Source: Bostrychus sinensis (lineage: Eukaryota > Chordata > Actinopteri > Gobiiformes > Eleotridae). From it: a DNA stretch of 64,000 nucleotides. The stretch spans positions 39,271,593 through 39,335,592 of the forward strand of contig CM036245.1 in the NCBI GenBank assembly GCA_020698575.1, in the 5' to 3' direction. The translations under genes and the position numbers were made by a program. Every line of letters starts with the position of its first letter. Within the stretch, counting starts at the first letter, position 1. Shown in pieces: positions 55,110 through 64,000 of the stretch. The notes beneath the pieces are model-generated. The model was not told the origin of the DNA, ran no database searches, and saw only the letters and a program-made list of their open reading frames with translations.

Positions 55110-57944
55110 ATGGCGAAGAACTGCCACAACGACTACAAAATGAAGTTCTCACTCGATGATGAGTTCCCCGACCTGTCCCTGCACAACAACCACATGGCCA
55201 AGGTACGCCCCCAGGCTTCAACACTGCTCTCTATACAGTTTCAGTTCAGCTCAAGATTTTTCTATAGCCCAATATCACAACAGTAGTTGGCTCAAAGAGC
55301 TGCCCACTGGCTGCAGATACAGGACTCTCAGATGCAACAAAGCACACTTTAAAAACAGGTCTCATACACTCAACCATCCCCACACTAAACCAACAGTGAA
55401 CAAGTGGAGTATGTGTGTAATGTAATTGGTTGTTTTAATATGTGTATCCTGAAGTCTCCTTTTGGGAAAATAAACTACCTAACAAACCACAGAAATTGAC
55501 AAAATAATGAGGAAACAGACCAGTACCAGACAACATCTGCTCAGCTTCTATCAGGGAGCACTGAATTTCCTAAAACCCAGCCACAGGACAAAAGAGAAAC
55601 CATGCTAAGTCTGGACAGGCTGCATAGGCTATGTCCAGGACAGTCCAAACTGAGGGCCAGCACCGCCCCCTGGTAGGCCAGGAAGTTACTACAGGTGGGC
55701 AGCCATATGGTGTTAGCGTTAGGTATATAAAATATTTTAGTTTTTAAACAGTCCATCATACATACAAATACAAAATAAGTATAGACCAGTATAACAATCA
55801 GTGAGTCACTACTGTCACATGACCCATGACCCATGTGCTCATGCTGCAGGTTCTGACCAAGGAGATCTATGGCAAGCTGAGGAGCAAGTCCACCCCCAGT
55901 GGCTTCACTTTGGATGATGTGATCCAGACTGGAGTGGACAACCCAGGTAAGGCTCACAGACGCACCCCAGGGCTGTCCACTTAAATCAATAAAAATATTT
56001 ATCATTAATAATCAAAATCTATATGAAGGTGTCTTAGTCTATTTTTAAAGCTACTATTGCAATGAAAAAATAAATTGAGAGTGAACTGTACTGGTAACCA
56101 ACATTATGCTTCTAATGAAGATTTTACATCAAAAGGGCTTTTAGGTGAAGCGTGTTGTAGTCAAACAGATATAATGTCTCTGTAACTCACCTGTCATACA
56201 TAACCTCTGACCTCTGACCCGGCCAACAGGTCACCCCTTCATCATGACAGTGGGCTGTGTTGCTGGTGATGAGGAGTCCTACGAGGTGTTCAAGGATCTG
56301 CTGGACCCCGTCATCTCCGACCGTCATGGTGGATACAAACCCACTGACAAACACAAGACCGACCTCAACTTTGAGAACCTGAAGGTATCAATGTCAAAGA
56401 TCACAATGAGTAAAGTGAAGGCTCAGGCCAAGTACAACACAAACAACACAAAAGTACAAGTACAAGAGAAGATGACTAAAGACTGGAGCTTGTGAATCCG
56501 GACATTTATGTATAAGTATTAATGAATGTTTTTACTGCGCCTTTAGGGTGGTGATGACCTGGACCCCAACTATGTGCTCTCTAGCCGTGTGCGTACCGGC
56601 CGCAGCATCAAGGGCTTCACCCTGCCCCCCCACAACAGCCGTGGAGAGCGCAGAGGCATTGAGAAGCTGTCCATTGAGGGTGAGTTCTCCAGGTGACATT
56701 ACCTGTGCACACCTGACCTGTGCACGCTCTGAGCCTGTGCTCTGTCCACAGCTCTGGCCAGCCTGGATGGAGAGTTCAAGGGAAAGTACTACCCTCTGGA
56801 GGGCATGACCGATGCCGAACAGGAGCAGCTCATCGCAGACCACTTCCTGTTTGACAAGCCCGTGTCCCCCCTGCTGACCTGCGCTGGCATGGCCCGTGAC
56901 TGGCCCGACGGCAGAGGCATCTGGTAAGACCCTTGCCTGGAGTGAGCTGAGAGTAGTCCTTCTGTTAGCAGTAATGCTTACTGTAGAAAAACAATACACA
57001 GAGCTTCCCTGCTTTCCCTGCTATGAAAGTCATGTGACCCAGTGCTACTGTGCAGGCATAATGACAACAAGACCTTCCTGGTGTGGGTGAATGAGGAGGA
57101 TCACCTGAGGGTCATCTCCATGCAGAAGGGTGGCAACATGAAGGAGGTGTTCAGGCGCTTCTGCGTGGGCCTGCAGAAGGTATTCAGACACACGTCTCAT
57201 GTAGATGCTCATGTATACAGTCATGTCTCCAGCTCGCTGACCGTCCTGTCCACTCACAGATCGAGGAGATCTTCAAGAAGCACAACCACGGCTTCATGTG
57301 GAATGAGCACCTGGGATACATCCTGACCTGCCCCTCCAACCTTGGCACTGGCCTGCGTGGTGGTGTGCACGTTAAGCTCCCCAAACTCAGCACACACGCC
57401 AAGTTTGAGGAGATTCTGACCAGACTGCGTCTGCAGAAGCGTGGCACAGGTACCACTCTCCCACAGCCTACACTAGTCCAAAACTCTCTGAGGTGCTGGG
57501 AATTGACCAGTGTGGGCTACTGCTGAGAACATTCTCAGAGGAGAACAGCCAATAGTGTGCCCAGAAACTGAAGATGAAAGTGTTGGTATGGCCTTAGACT
57601 TTCGTTTAAAATCAACCCAGATGCTAACCTTTTCAATAAAGTCATTCAATTTAACATCAGGCTTACTTCATGAACATGTTCCCCCTATCACTCTTTGGAC
57701 AGCTGCATGTTTGTTTTGTCTGTTGTGCACTTTGGCCCAGTCTGACCTCTCTGTGTTGTGCTCAGGTGGTGTGGACACTGCCTCCGTGGGTGGAGTGTTT
57801 GACATCTCCAACGCTGACCGCCTGGGCTCATCCGAGGTGGACCAGGTGCAGCTGGTGGTAGATGGAGTCAAGCTGATGGTGGAGATGGAGAAGAAGCTGG
57901 AGAAGGGCGAGTCCATTGATGGCATGATTCCCGCTCAGAAGTAA
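55110..57944 (+). CDS. ckm: Creatine kinase, muscle type (complete, 8 coding exons, 380 aa)
   Basis: Cytosolic M-type creatine kinase: reversible transfer of phosphate between ATP and creatine, buffering ATP at the sarcomere. Exons: 55110-55202, 55850-55946, 56230-56384, 56547-56679, 56752-56923, 57056-57179, 57260-57449, 57766-57944. All have GT-AG junctions and phases join to 1143 nt; human CKM has 381 residues. N-terminal domain: FPDLSLHNNHMAK, TPSGFTLDDVIQTGVDNPG. Catalytic domain: LSSRVRTGRSIKG, VNEEDHLR (acidic pair Glu230-Glu231) and TCPSNLGTG with the reactive Cys at 282. It ends GMIPAQK, the muscle-type ending. The start MAKNCHNDYKMKFS fits one of the two fish ckm co-orthologues (I think ckmb rather than ckma). 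There is no mitochondrial presequence. The ATG at 55110 is the only one giving a normal N-terminus. Confidence 0.97.
55235..55300 (-). repeat. L2 tail scrap in ckm intron
   Basis: The complement of TCTATAGCCCAATATCACAA is the GTTGTGATATTGGGCTATA block of the L2 3'UTR seen at 6400-6425. It sits just after the first coding exon of ckm. Confidence 0.55.
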
Positions 57945-58236
57945 AGCGGACAGACGTGCGCACTGACTGTCTGAGTTTGTTTTTGTATCTGAGACATTAA
58001 TGGTAGCCTTGCTGTAAACTTCTGTTACTGGCTACTTCCTGTTTACTTCTGTACCTCCGCTCTTTTCTTCTTCTCTCTTCTTACTCCTGGTGCCCTCACC
58101 CCTTTTTCTACTCTTTTCTTTTCTCTAAAACCTTGTCCTGCCATCTTCTCTGTAACGTCCTGGGATCAATCCACAGTCTGATGGAGACTATGTCTGCACA
58201 ACCCAAGAAAATATTGGCTGTAAATTTAACTGGACA

Positions 58237-58242
58237 ATTAAA
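58237..58242 (+). terminator. ckm: ckm poly(A) signal (ATTAAA)
   Basis: ATTAAA, the commonest variant signal, lies 293 bases after the ckm stop and is followed by GT-rich sequence (58265-58290). No AATAAA occurs earlier in the 3'UTR. Confidence 0.7.
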
Positions 58243-58879
58243 ACATGCCCCATGTTAACCAGTCATCTGTGTCTCTCCAGTACTGTGTGTTTATATAATT
58301 ACAGATAGATACTTTATTTATCCTAAAGGAAATTTAGGAAGCATCAATGTCACAAAAGGCAAGGTGAGCTGCAAAGAAAATAGATGCATATAGGTACTTA
58401 TAGAACATCAAATGTGTTATTTAATATTTAACAGTATATCACAAGGAATAGGACAGATTAAACTATTCTGCTTCCGGGCAGAACTCAAATTCCCAGTTAC
58501 CCCCTTTATGTGTTACTCACTACTTAGATATGATTTTATATTAGGCCTACATAAGCAATCAATCATTCATCAATCTTTTTTTTTTTTTTTTGTATGTATG
58601 CTTTGCAAAACTGTATTTAACTTTCTGGAGAGGATGTGGCACCGCTCATAGTAGCTGCGGGCTGGAGGCTTGCTCCAAACACAATTTTACTGTACTTTTG
58701 TACATGTGACAATAAACTTATCTAATCATTAGAAGCTAACCCACCACTGGGTCTCCTGTTGAGAACAGACAGCAAGACTAGCCCTAACCCTAATTCTGAC
58801 CTCTCTGGGATCATATGGTCTATTGAATAATAGTGCGTTTTCCTTCATATAACTGAAATAAACAATACCAGTCCAAGTG

Positions 58880-59066
58880 TAATAATAATAATGGCAGTTA
58901 TTTTGAGCCGACGGCCTCTGTGACCACCACCAAACACACATCACACTAACACATTCATATATCAGTGCCTCAGACACAGTATGTAATGATATCAGAGACT
59001 GATCTGTGATCCTTCTGGTTAGTGGGTGAATAGCTCTACCTACTGAGCTACTGCTGTACCCAGAAC
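58880..59066 (-). repeat. SINE copy with tRNA-like A box
   Basis: On the - strand, CAGTAGCTCAGTAGGTAGAG (about 59055-59030) is a clear tRNA-type A-box region and GGATCACAGATC a decayed B box. GAATGTGTTAGTGTGATGTG, then GGTGGTGGTCACAGAGGCCG and a (ATT)n-like end match the body of the SINE at 42201-42540. Confidence 0.65.
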
Positions 59067-59264
59067 AGTTGTGACTGGTTATTCTGACTATTCTATGTTT
59101 TATTGCTGCACAATTGGTATGTTTTACAGACATGATGATTGATCATTTACCATTTCTGGGGCCCGAGGTGGGCGGTGGGACAGTCGTTAGCAGTCATGTG
59201 TCCTCTGCTGGAGTGAGTGGAACAGTCATTAGCAGTCCTGTGGCCCCAGTGAAACTGTTTAGAT

Positions 59265-59635
59265 ATAGGTCACTTTTTTATTATTGAGGGCCACATACTA
59301 AAAAATATAAAGGGGGGGCCACCCAGCAGATTTCGCTTCACTATAAAAGAAAGTCTCACTCAACTTTCTTTCAGGAGTCAGCGTGACTAATTTGCATGGG
59401 TACTTGCATGCCCTTCCTTAACCACACACCTATCCAGGCTAAAGACCAGCACAGAATATGGCAGATTTTTCTTCTTTAATGCCATTTCACACAAAAAAAA
59501 AATGTTATGTAGATTTTGATGTCTAGAAATAACTCCATTGGGCCAAGTGAGAGGGAAGCTGAGCCAATACAAAAAGGTCTGTATGCAACATTTGGCCCCC
59601 GGGCCATAGTTTGGACACCCTGAGCTAGGTTTTAA
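59265..59635. repeat. hAT remnant
   Basis: GAGGGCCACATAC and GGGGGGCCACCCAGCAGA on the left, and CATTTGGCCCCCGGGCCATAG then TTTGGACACCCTGAG on the right, resemble the ends of the hAT element at 52301-52769. No target duplication is visible. Confidence 0.5.
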
Positions 59636-59639
59636 ACAC

Positions 59640-61866
59640 TGTTGTAAACAGATGAAAGGCTGTCTCTCAAACCACCACCCGTTTTTTTCCCTCAAACCTT
59701 CTGTGAGAATCTTCAGACACTTAAAAGGAAGGATTTATGCGTTTTTATAGTCTTCCAACGGTCATCCTTCACACGTCCAGTGGGTGGCACTGCAGGCATA
59801 GACCTGATTAGATAAATACATCTAATGTTTAAAGAATAAATATAGCATTTATTGACACGGAATTCTGTTGCCTAAATCAAACATGTAAGCCCACCTTTAC
59901 TGATAATTTTATTTAAGATTTTTTTTCCTAACAGATACATTATTTTGAAGTCGTCTAATGGATAATTTAAACAGTACAAAGTATTTTTTCTGCAAAATCC
60001 TTAGCGACAGGTGTCTATCTGGTATCTGTCCAGCAGGTGGCGTTTGAGGGTCACACTGTGGTCGCCTCTTCACTGGAGTGTAGATATTTACACGTTTTTA
60101 CAGTAAATGCTAATAAATGAACTCTGATTCCTTTTGACAGAAACATGAACATTTCCGCGTGCTGAGTACTGTCTCAACATAAACAATAGTGAATCCTGGG
60201 ACTGGATGTCAAAACTGAAGAACTGGGCTACTTCAAATCTGTACACATGTAAAATTACAGCGCGTTTAGGAAGTTTTAGTAAGATAACAATGTACTCTGA
60301 AAATGTATTTTATTCAAATCATAAATACTAGTAAATTACTTTAGTAAAAGTTACCTTCCACAACTGCCTTCGCTGTTGCAGAGTCAAAATACTAAAAACA
60401 AAAGATTACATCTTTTCTGAGACATGTTGCTGCCATCAAATAAAAAGGAAACAGACTAGAGACTAGAAAACAGGTTTAACTAGTTTTTATTTTGGTGTCA
60501 TGTGATTCCAGGAGACATGCAGGTCTCCTGTGGCTCACTTCTGTCATCTCAGCTCAGGGGCTGACAACACACACAACATACTATGGGCGCAGCAAGGCCC
60601 TAAGAGGAGGCCCCTGGAGAGGTCTAACACAGAAGCCCCTGGGGAGGTCCACCCCAACCAGAGGAGTCCCCTTGGAGAAGGTCACTAGAGACTAGAGGAG
60701 GCTTCAGTGAAAGCACAAGTTGGCCGGGCAGACATTCATTCATTGAACAATCTGTTAATGCAGCCACATCAAGTCACACTACATCTAGAGTAATTCAAGT
60801 CAAGTCAGGAGGGTTTCCACTTGAACAAAGAATCTTGTTTGTCTACCACACTTCTGAAGAGGACCTGGAACTGTTCAAATCTCGAATTTCCCTTCGGGCA
60901 GAAATGTTGGACCACTGATCTCAGCCGTGTTAACAATGGAGGGTGGCAGCTCTATTCAAGTGTCCAGTACATAAACTTTGGGATGTCCAGCCCTGGCATT
61001 TCACACACTGTAGGCAAGGCAGGAAACTGTAACAGTCACACAACTCAACAGTCATATGCTACACCAACAATGCCAAATAATTGGTCAAATACCGAGCATT
61101 ATTTACGTGTTGCTTAGGTTATTAAACACTTTATGCTCAGGATGTACTTACAGCTGCAGTGTCTCTAACAATAATGGCACATTTTTATTTACCTTTTAAA
61201 GGCATTGGGAAATTCTTTAAGTTCACAGAGTTTTGTAGACTACAACAGAGTACGAGGACCACATTGAAAGAAACAGCCCTGCTGTCAGTGTAGTTTTAGA
61301 GCAAACGTAGGTTCTTTTTGAGATTTAAATGACAATATTGCAGTTAAATGTTCCTCACTTGTTAAGGAGGTCAGGGGTTTGATTTTCCACGAGCCAAAAA
61401 CTCCAGCCATAATTTGTGTCGTTCCCAAGCCCAAGACCAGTCAGTGTGGCATCTGAAAGATGGGAGCAGCTGAAAGGGACTTTTTTTTAACAGTTAAATA
61501 TATAAGTTACAATAACTGTAACTTAAGGCAAACAGACAATCAATCACCTCAAAGGAATGTGATTCTCTTTGAATCTTTTTTAATGTGGTGCTAATACACC
61601 ATTGTATGTTCAAATGTGTGCCAAGTAAAACAAACCAAAGATGAAGGTAAAAAACAAATAAAAGTGCTCAAGAACAAATATGCAATAGCTCAATTAAATA
61701 ATAAGGAGCACAGTGATGTGGCTCAGTGTCTGTGGCTTTGTGTCAGCTACTATACGTCTGTCCCTCTGCACAGGCCCATTATCAACCACAAGATATGTAG
61801 CACATTCTCTCAGTATTCCTCTGGAGGAACTCATTTATCTACTTAAGATCTGTATAGTCCAAGGAC
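59640..61866. other. ckm-mark4 intergenic (mark4 3' flank)
   Basis: No exon is recognised. Candidate - strand AATAAA signals occur near 60485 and 61183, so a long mark4 3'UTR could extend into this region, but nothing proves it. Confidence 0.4.
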
Positions 61867-63135
61867 AGTCTGAGCCCAGTCTGAGCCCAGTCTGAGCCCA
61901 GTTTGAGCCCAGTTTGAGCCCAGTCTGAGGCCAGTCCGAGCCCAGTCCGAGGCTAGTCTGAGGCCAGTCCGAGCCCAGTCCGAGCCCAGTCCGAGCCCAG
62001 TCTGAGGCCAGTCCGAGCCCAGTCCGAGCCCAGTCTGAGCCCAGTCTGAGGCCAGTCTGAGGCCAGTCTGAACCCAGTCTGAGCCCAGTCTGAGCCCAGT
62101 CTGAGGCCAGTCTGAGCCCAGTCTGAGGCCAGTCTAAGACCAGTCCGAGGCCAGTCTGAGCCCAGTCTGAGGCCAGTCTGAGGCCAGTCCGAGGCCAGTC
62201 CGAGCCCAGTCTGAGGCCAGTCCGAGGCCAGTCTGAGCCCAGTCCGAGGCCAGTCTGAGGCCAGTCCGAGGCCAGTCTGAGACCAGTCCGAGGCCAGTCT
62301 GAGCCCAGTCTGAGGCCAGTCTGAGCCCAGTCCGAGGCCAGTCTGAGCCCAGTCCGAGGCCAGTCTAAGACCAGTCCGAGGCCAGTCTGAGCCCAGTCTG
62401 AGCCCAGTCCAAGCCCAGTCCGAGCCCAGTCTGAACCCAGTCTGAGGCCAGTCTGAACCCAGTCTGAGGCCAGTCCGAGCCCAGTCTGAGCCCAGTCCGA
62501 GGCCAGTCTAAGACCAGTCCGAGGCCAGTCTGAGGCCAGTCTGAGCCCAGTCTGAGGCCAGTTCGAGCCCAGTCCGAGGCCAGTCTAAGACCAGTCCGAG
62601 GCCAGTCTGAGCCCAGTCTGAGCCCAGTCCGAGGCCAGTCCGAGCCCAGTCCGAGCCCAGTCCGAGCCCAGTCCGAGCCCAGTCCGAGGCCAGTCTGAGG
62701 CCAGTCCGAGCCCAGTCCGAGGCCAGTCCGAGGCCAGTCCGAGGCCCAGTCCGAGCCCAGTCCGAGGCCAGTCCGAGCCCAGTCTGAGCCCAGTCTGAGC
62801 CCAGTCTGAGGCCAGTCTGAGGCCAGTCCGAGGCCAGTCTGAGCCCAGTCTGAGGCCAGTCCGAGGCCAGTCTGAGCCCAGTCCGAGGCCAGTCTGAGCC
62901 CAGTCTGAGGCCAGTCTGAGCCCAGTCTGAGGCCAGTCCGAGGCCAGTCTGAACCCAGTCTGAGCCCAGTCTGAGGCCAGTCCGAGGCCAGTCTGAGCCC
63001 AGTCTGAGGCCAGTCTGAGCCCAGTCTGAGGCCAGTCTGAGCCCAGTCTGAGGCCAGTCTGAGCCCAGTCTGAGGCCAGTCTAAGACCAGTCTGAGGCCA
63101 GTCTAAGACCAGTCTGAGGCCAGTCTAAGACCAGG
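61867..63135. repeat. 11-bp minisatellite, about 115 units
   Basis: Tandem array of CAGTCTGAGSC (S = G or C) with TCT/TCC variation, the latter creating a CpG (TCCGAG). Marker units with TCTAAGAC occur at 62135, 62366, 62509 and 62586, spaced 231, 143 and 77 bases, all multiples of 11, so the register is kept. One added C near 62745 (GAGGCCCAG) shifts the later part by one base. The unit has no stop codon on the - strand except in the marker variants. It lies 300 bases downstream of the mark4 stop codon. Confidence 0.95.
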
Positions 63136-63432
63136 TTGAGACCAATTTGCAGACTGTGGGGGCTGTGGGGACCGTGGAGACGCACAGGGGCCAGCCTTGA
63201 TTCTGTTTCAGTTAAAAGAACACAACAGGAAATTAAATTATTGTCTTTTGTTCACCAGCTCCTCCTCACTCAGGACCAGCAACGGTCACCGTGGTAACTG
63301 GAGCTTCAGGCTCAGAGGTCAGTCTGCCTGTGAGTGAATGGGCCAGTGGTGTGAAGTCAGGAGGCGTACCCTTAGAGGTTCTTTCTTCCTACTGGTTAGC
63401 AGTCAATGTGTGCCCCACTCCCCGGGGGGCCA

Positions 63433-63744
63433 TCAGAGCTCCAGCTCATTGGACACTTTGGTGGCGATGTCTCTGAAGGCCAGTGGTGCCCCCCACAGGC
63501 GTTTGAAACGGACACCACTGTTATGAGCCGGCCCGCCGGGCAGCTGGCACACCTCTGCCTCAAAAGCCACGCGGGCACCTGTGGCCCCATGCGTACAAGA
63601 CAGGAGGAAGGGCCCCGCCACGTGCACCTGACAGCCGCAGCCCTGTGCAGCCTCTCGCAACGCCAGCACCACCTCAGCTGGGTCCCGCGGGCTCCGTACC
63701 CTCACATCCCAGCTGCATCGGGGGGTCCGGGGCTCGCTCGTTTT
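63433..63744 (-). CDS. mark4: MARK4 kinase, C-terminal KA1-domain exon (partial)
   Basis: Last coding exon of a microtubule-affinity-regulating kinase, a Ser/Thr kinase that phosphorylates tau and other MAPs. The frame gives about 103 residues to the stop at 63433-63435: RCSWDVRVRSPRDPAEVVLA, FLLSCTHG, FEAEVCQLPG, GVRFKRLWGAPLAFRDIATK and the terminal SNELEL. This is the KA1 domain, which binds acidic phospholipids and restrains the kinase; MARK proteins end in (A/S)N(E/D)L.L. The sequence is less basic and more Arg/Gly/Pro-rich than MARK1-3, as in MARK4, and the neighbour ckm agrees. The acceptor is either before 63744 (CATCAG) or before 63766 (GTCCAG, with a better pyrimidine tract). Kinase and UBA exons lie beyond the window. 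Confidence 0.85.
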   Translation of the reverse strand, partial: KTSEPRTPRCSWDVRVRSPRDPAEVVLALREAAQGCGCQVHVAGPFLLSCTHGATGARVAFEAEVCQLPGGPAHNSGVRFKRLWGAPLAFRDIATKVSNELEL

Positions 63745-63861
63745 CTGATGCCCAGATACATGGCGACTGGACACGCCCAAACAGAAATGTGTGGGGGAGG
63801 ACAATGAAGGGGTGTGATGGTGTGAAAAAAACAGAAGCAGGACAGTTAGGATAAGTGTCAC

Positions 63862-64000
63862 AGAGCACAGAAGTCTGTCCTACAACAGGACATTATGGAG
63901 ACTTCTGCCTCTAAAGGCCGGGACACACCAGGGAGATCATCGGCGGTTGGGCGCGGTCGGATGGTTTGACGCGGTCGACGACGTGAGTCTGTTTGGTGTG
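63862..64000. other. mark4 intron start; CG-rich end of window
   Basis: From about 63918 to the window end the sequence (GGCCGGGACACACCAGGGAG, GCGCGGTCGGATGG, GACGCGGTCGACGACG) is CpG-rich and may be the edge of a DNA transposon. It is cut by the window and cannot be resolved. Confidence 0.3.

Noticed and set aside
58905..59066. Functional tRNA gene on the - strand
   Set aside because: The A box is good, but the B box is decayed and there is no cloverleaf with a matching acceptor stem; sequence downstream matches the SINE body.
61867..63135. CRISPR-like array
   Set aside because: Units are 11 bp, contiguous and without unique spacers, and the genome is eukaryotic; it is a minisatellite.

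Overview
The window is animal nuclear DNA, most likely from a teleost fish. Genes are split by GT-AG introns. The intergenic and intronic DNA is packed with element types typical of fish: Tc1, non-autonomous hAT, L2/CR1, Dong-R4-like and Tx1-like LINEs, and tRNA-derived SINEs. There is no bacterial-type gene organisation.

Four conserved genes form the backbone. The 3' end of ercc2 (XPD helicase, + strand) occupies the first ~120 bases. A complete klc3 (kinesin light chain 3, - strand) has thirteen coding exons between 22558 and 3234 and a probable non-coding first exon in a CpG-rich patch near 30322-30600. A complete muscle creatine kinase gene (ckm, + strand) has eight coding exons between 55110 and 57944 and a TATA promoter near 54083. 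The KA1-domain exon of mark4 (- strand) lies at 63433-63744. Order and relative orientation match the human 19q13.32 block MARK4-CKM-KLC3-ERCC2, read in reverse. That supports KLC3 rather than KLC1/2/4, and the muscle rather than the brain creatine kinase locus. The genes are neighbours by ancestry; nothing suggests that they act in one pathway.

The rest is accessory DNA. 3.3-30 kb (inside klc3) holds an L2 copy with an esterase-type ORF1 fragment, a broken Dong/R4-like LINE followed at once by a broken Tx1-like L1, and a set of hAT-type elements, several bounded by recognisable 8-bp target duplications. 30-41 kb holds the klc3 CpG promoter, a terminal-inverted-repeat element with an internal duplication, an RLE-type LINE remnant flanked by a perfect 44-bp inverted repeat, a 21-22-bp phased array of palindromes, and a CArG/E-box site that looks like a muscle promoter. 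41-53 kb holds a three-level nest (LINE, then Tc1, then SINE) with an almost intact transposase, plus more Tc1, hAT and SINE copies. 58-63 kb holds remnants and a ~1.27-kb minisatellite of 11-bp units beside mark4.

I found no convincing new gene system. The most unusual unexplained structure is the phased palindrome array at 36022-36745.
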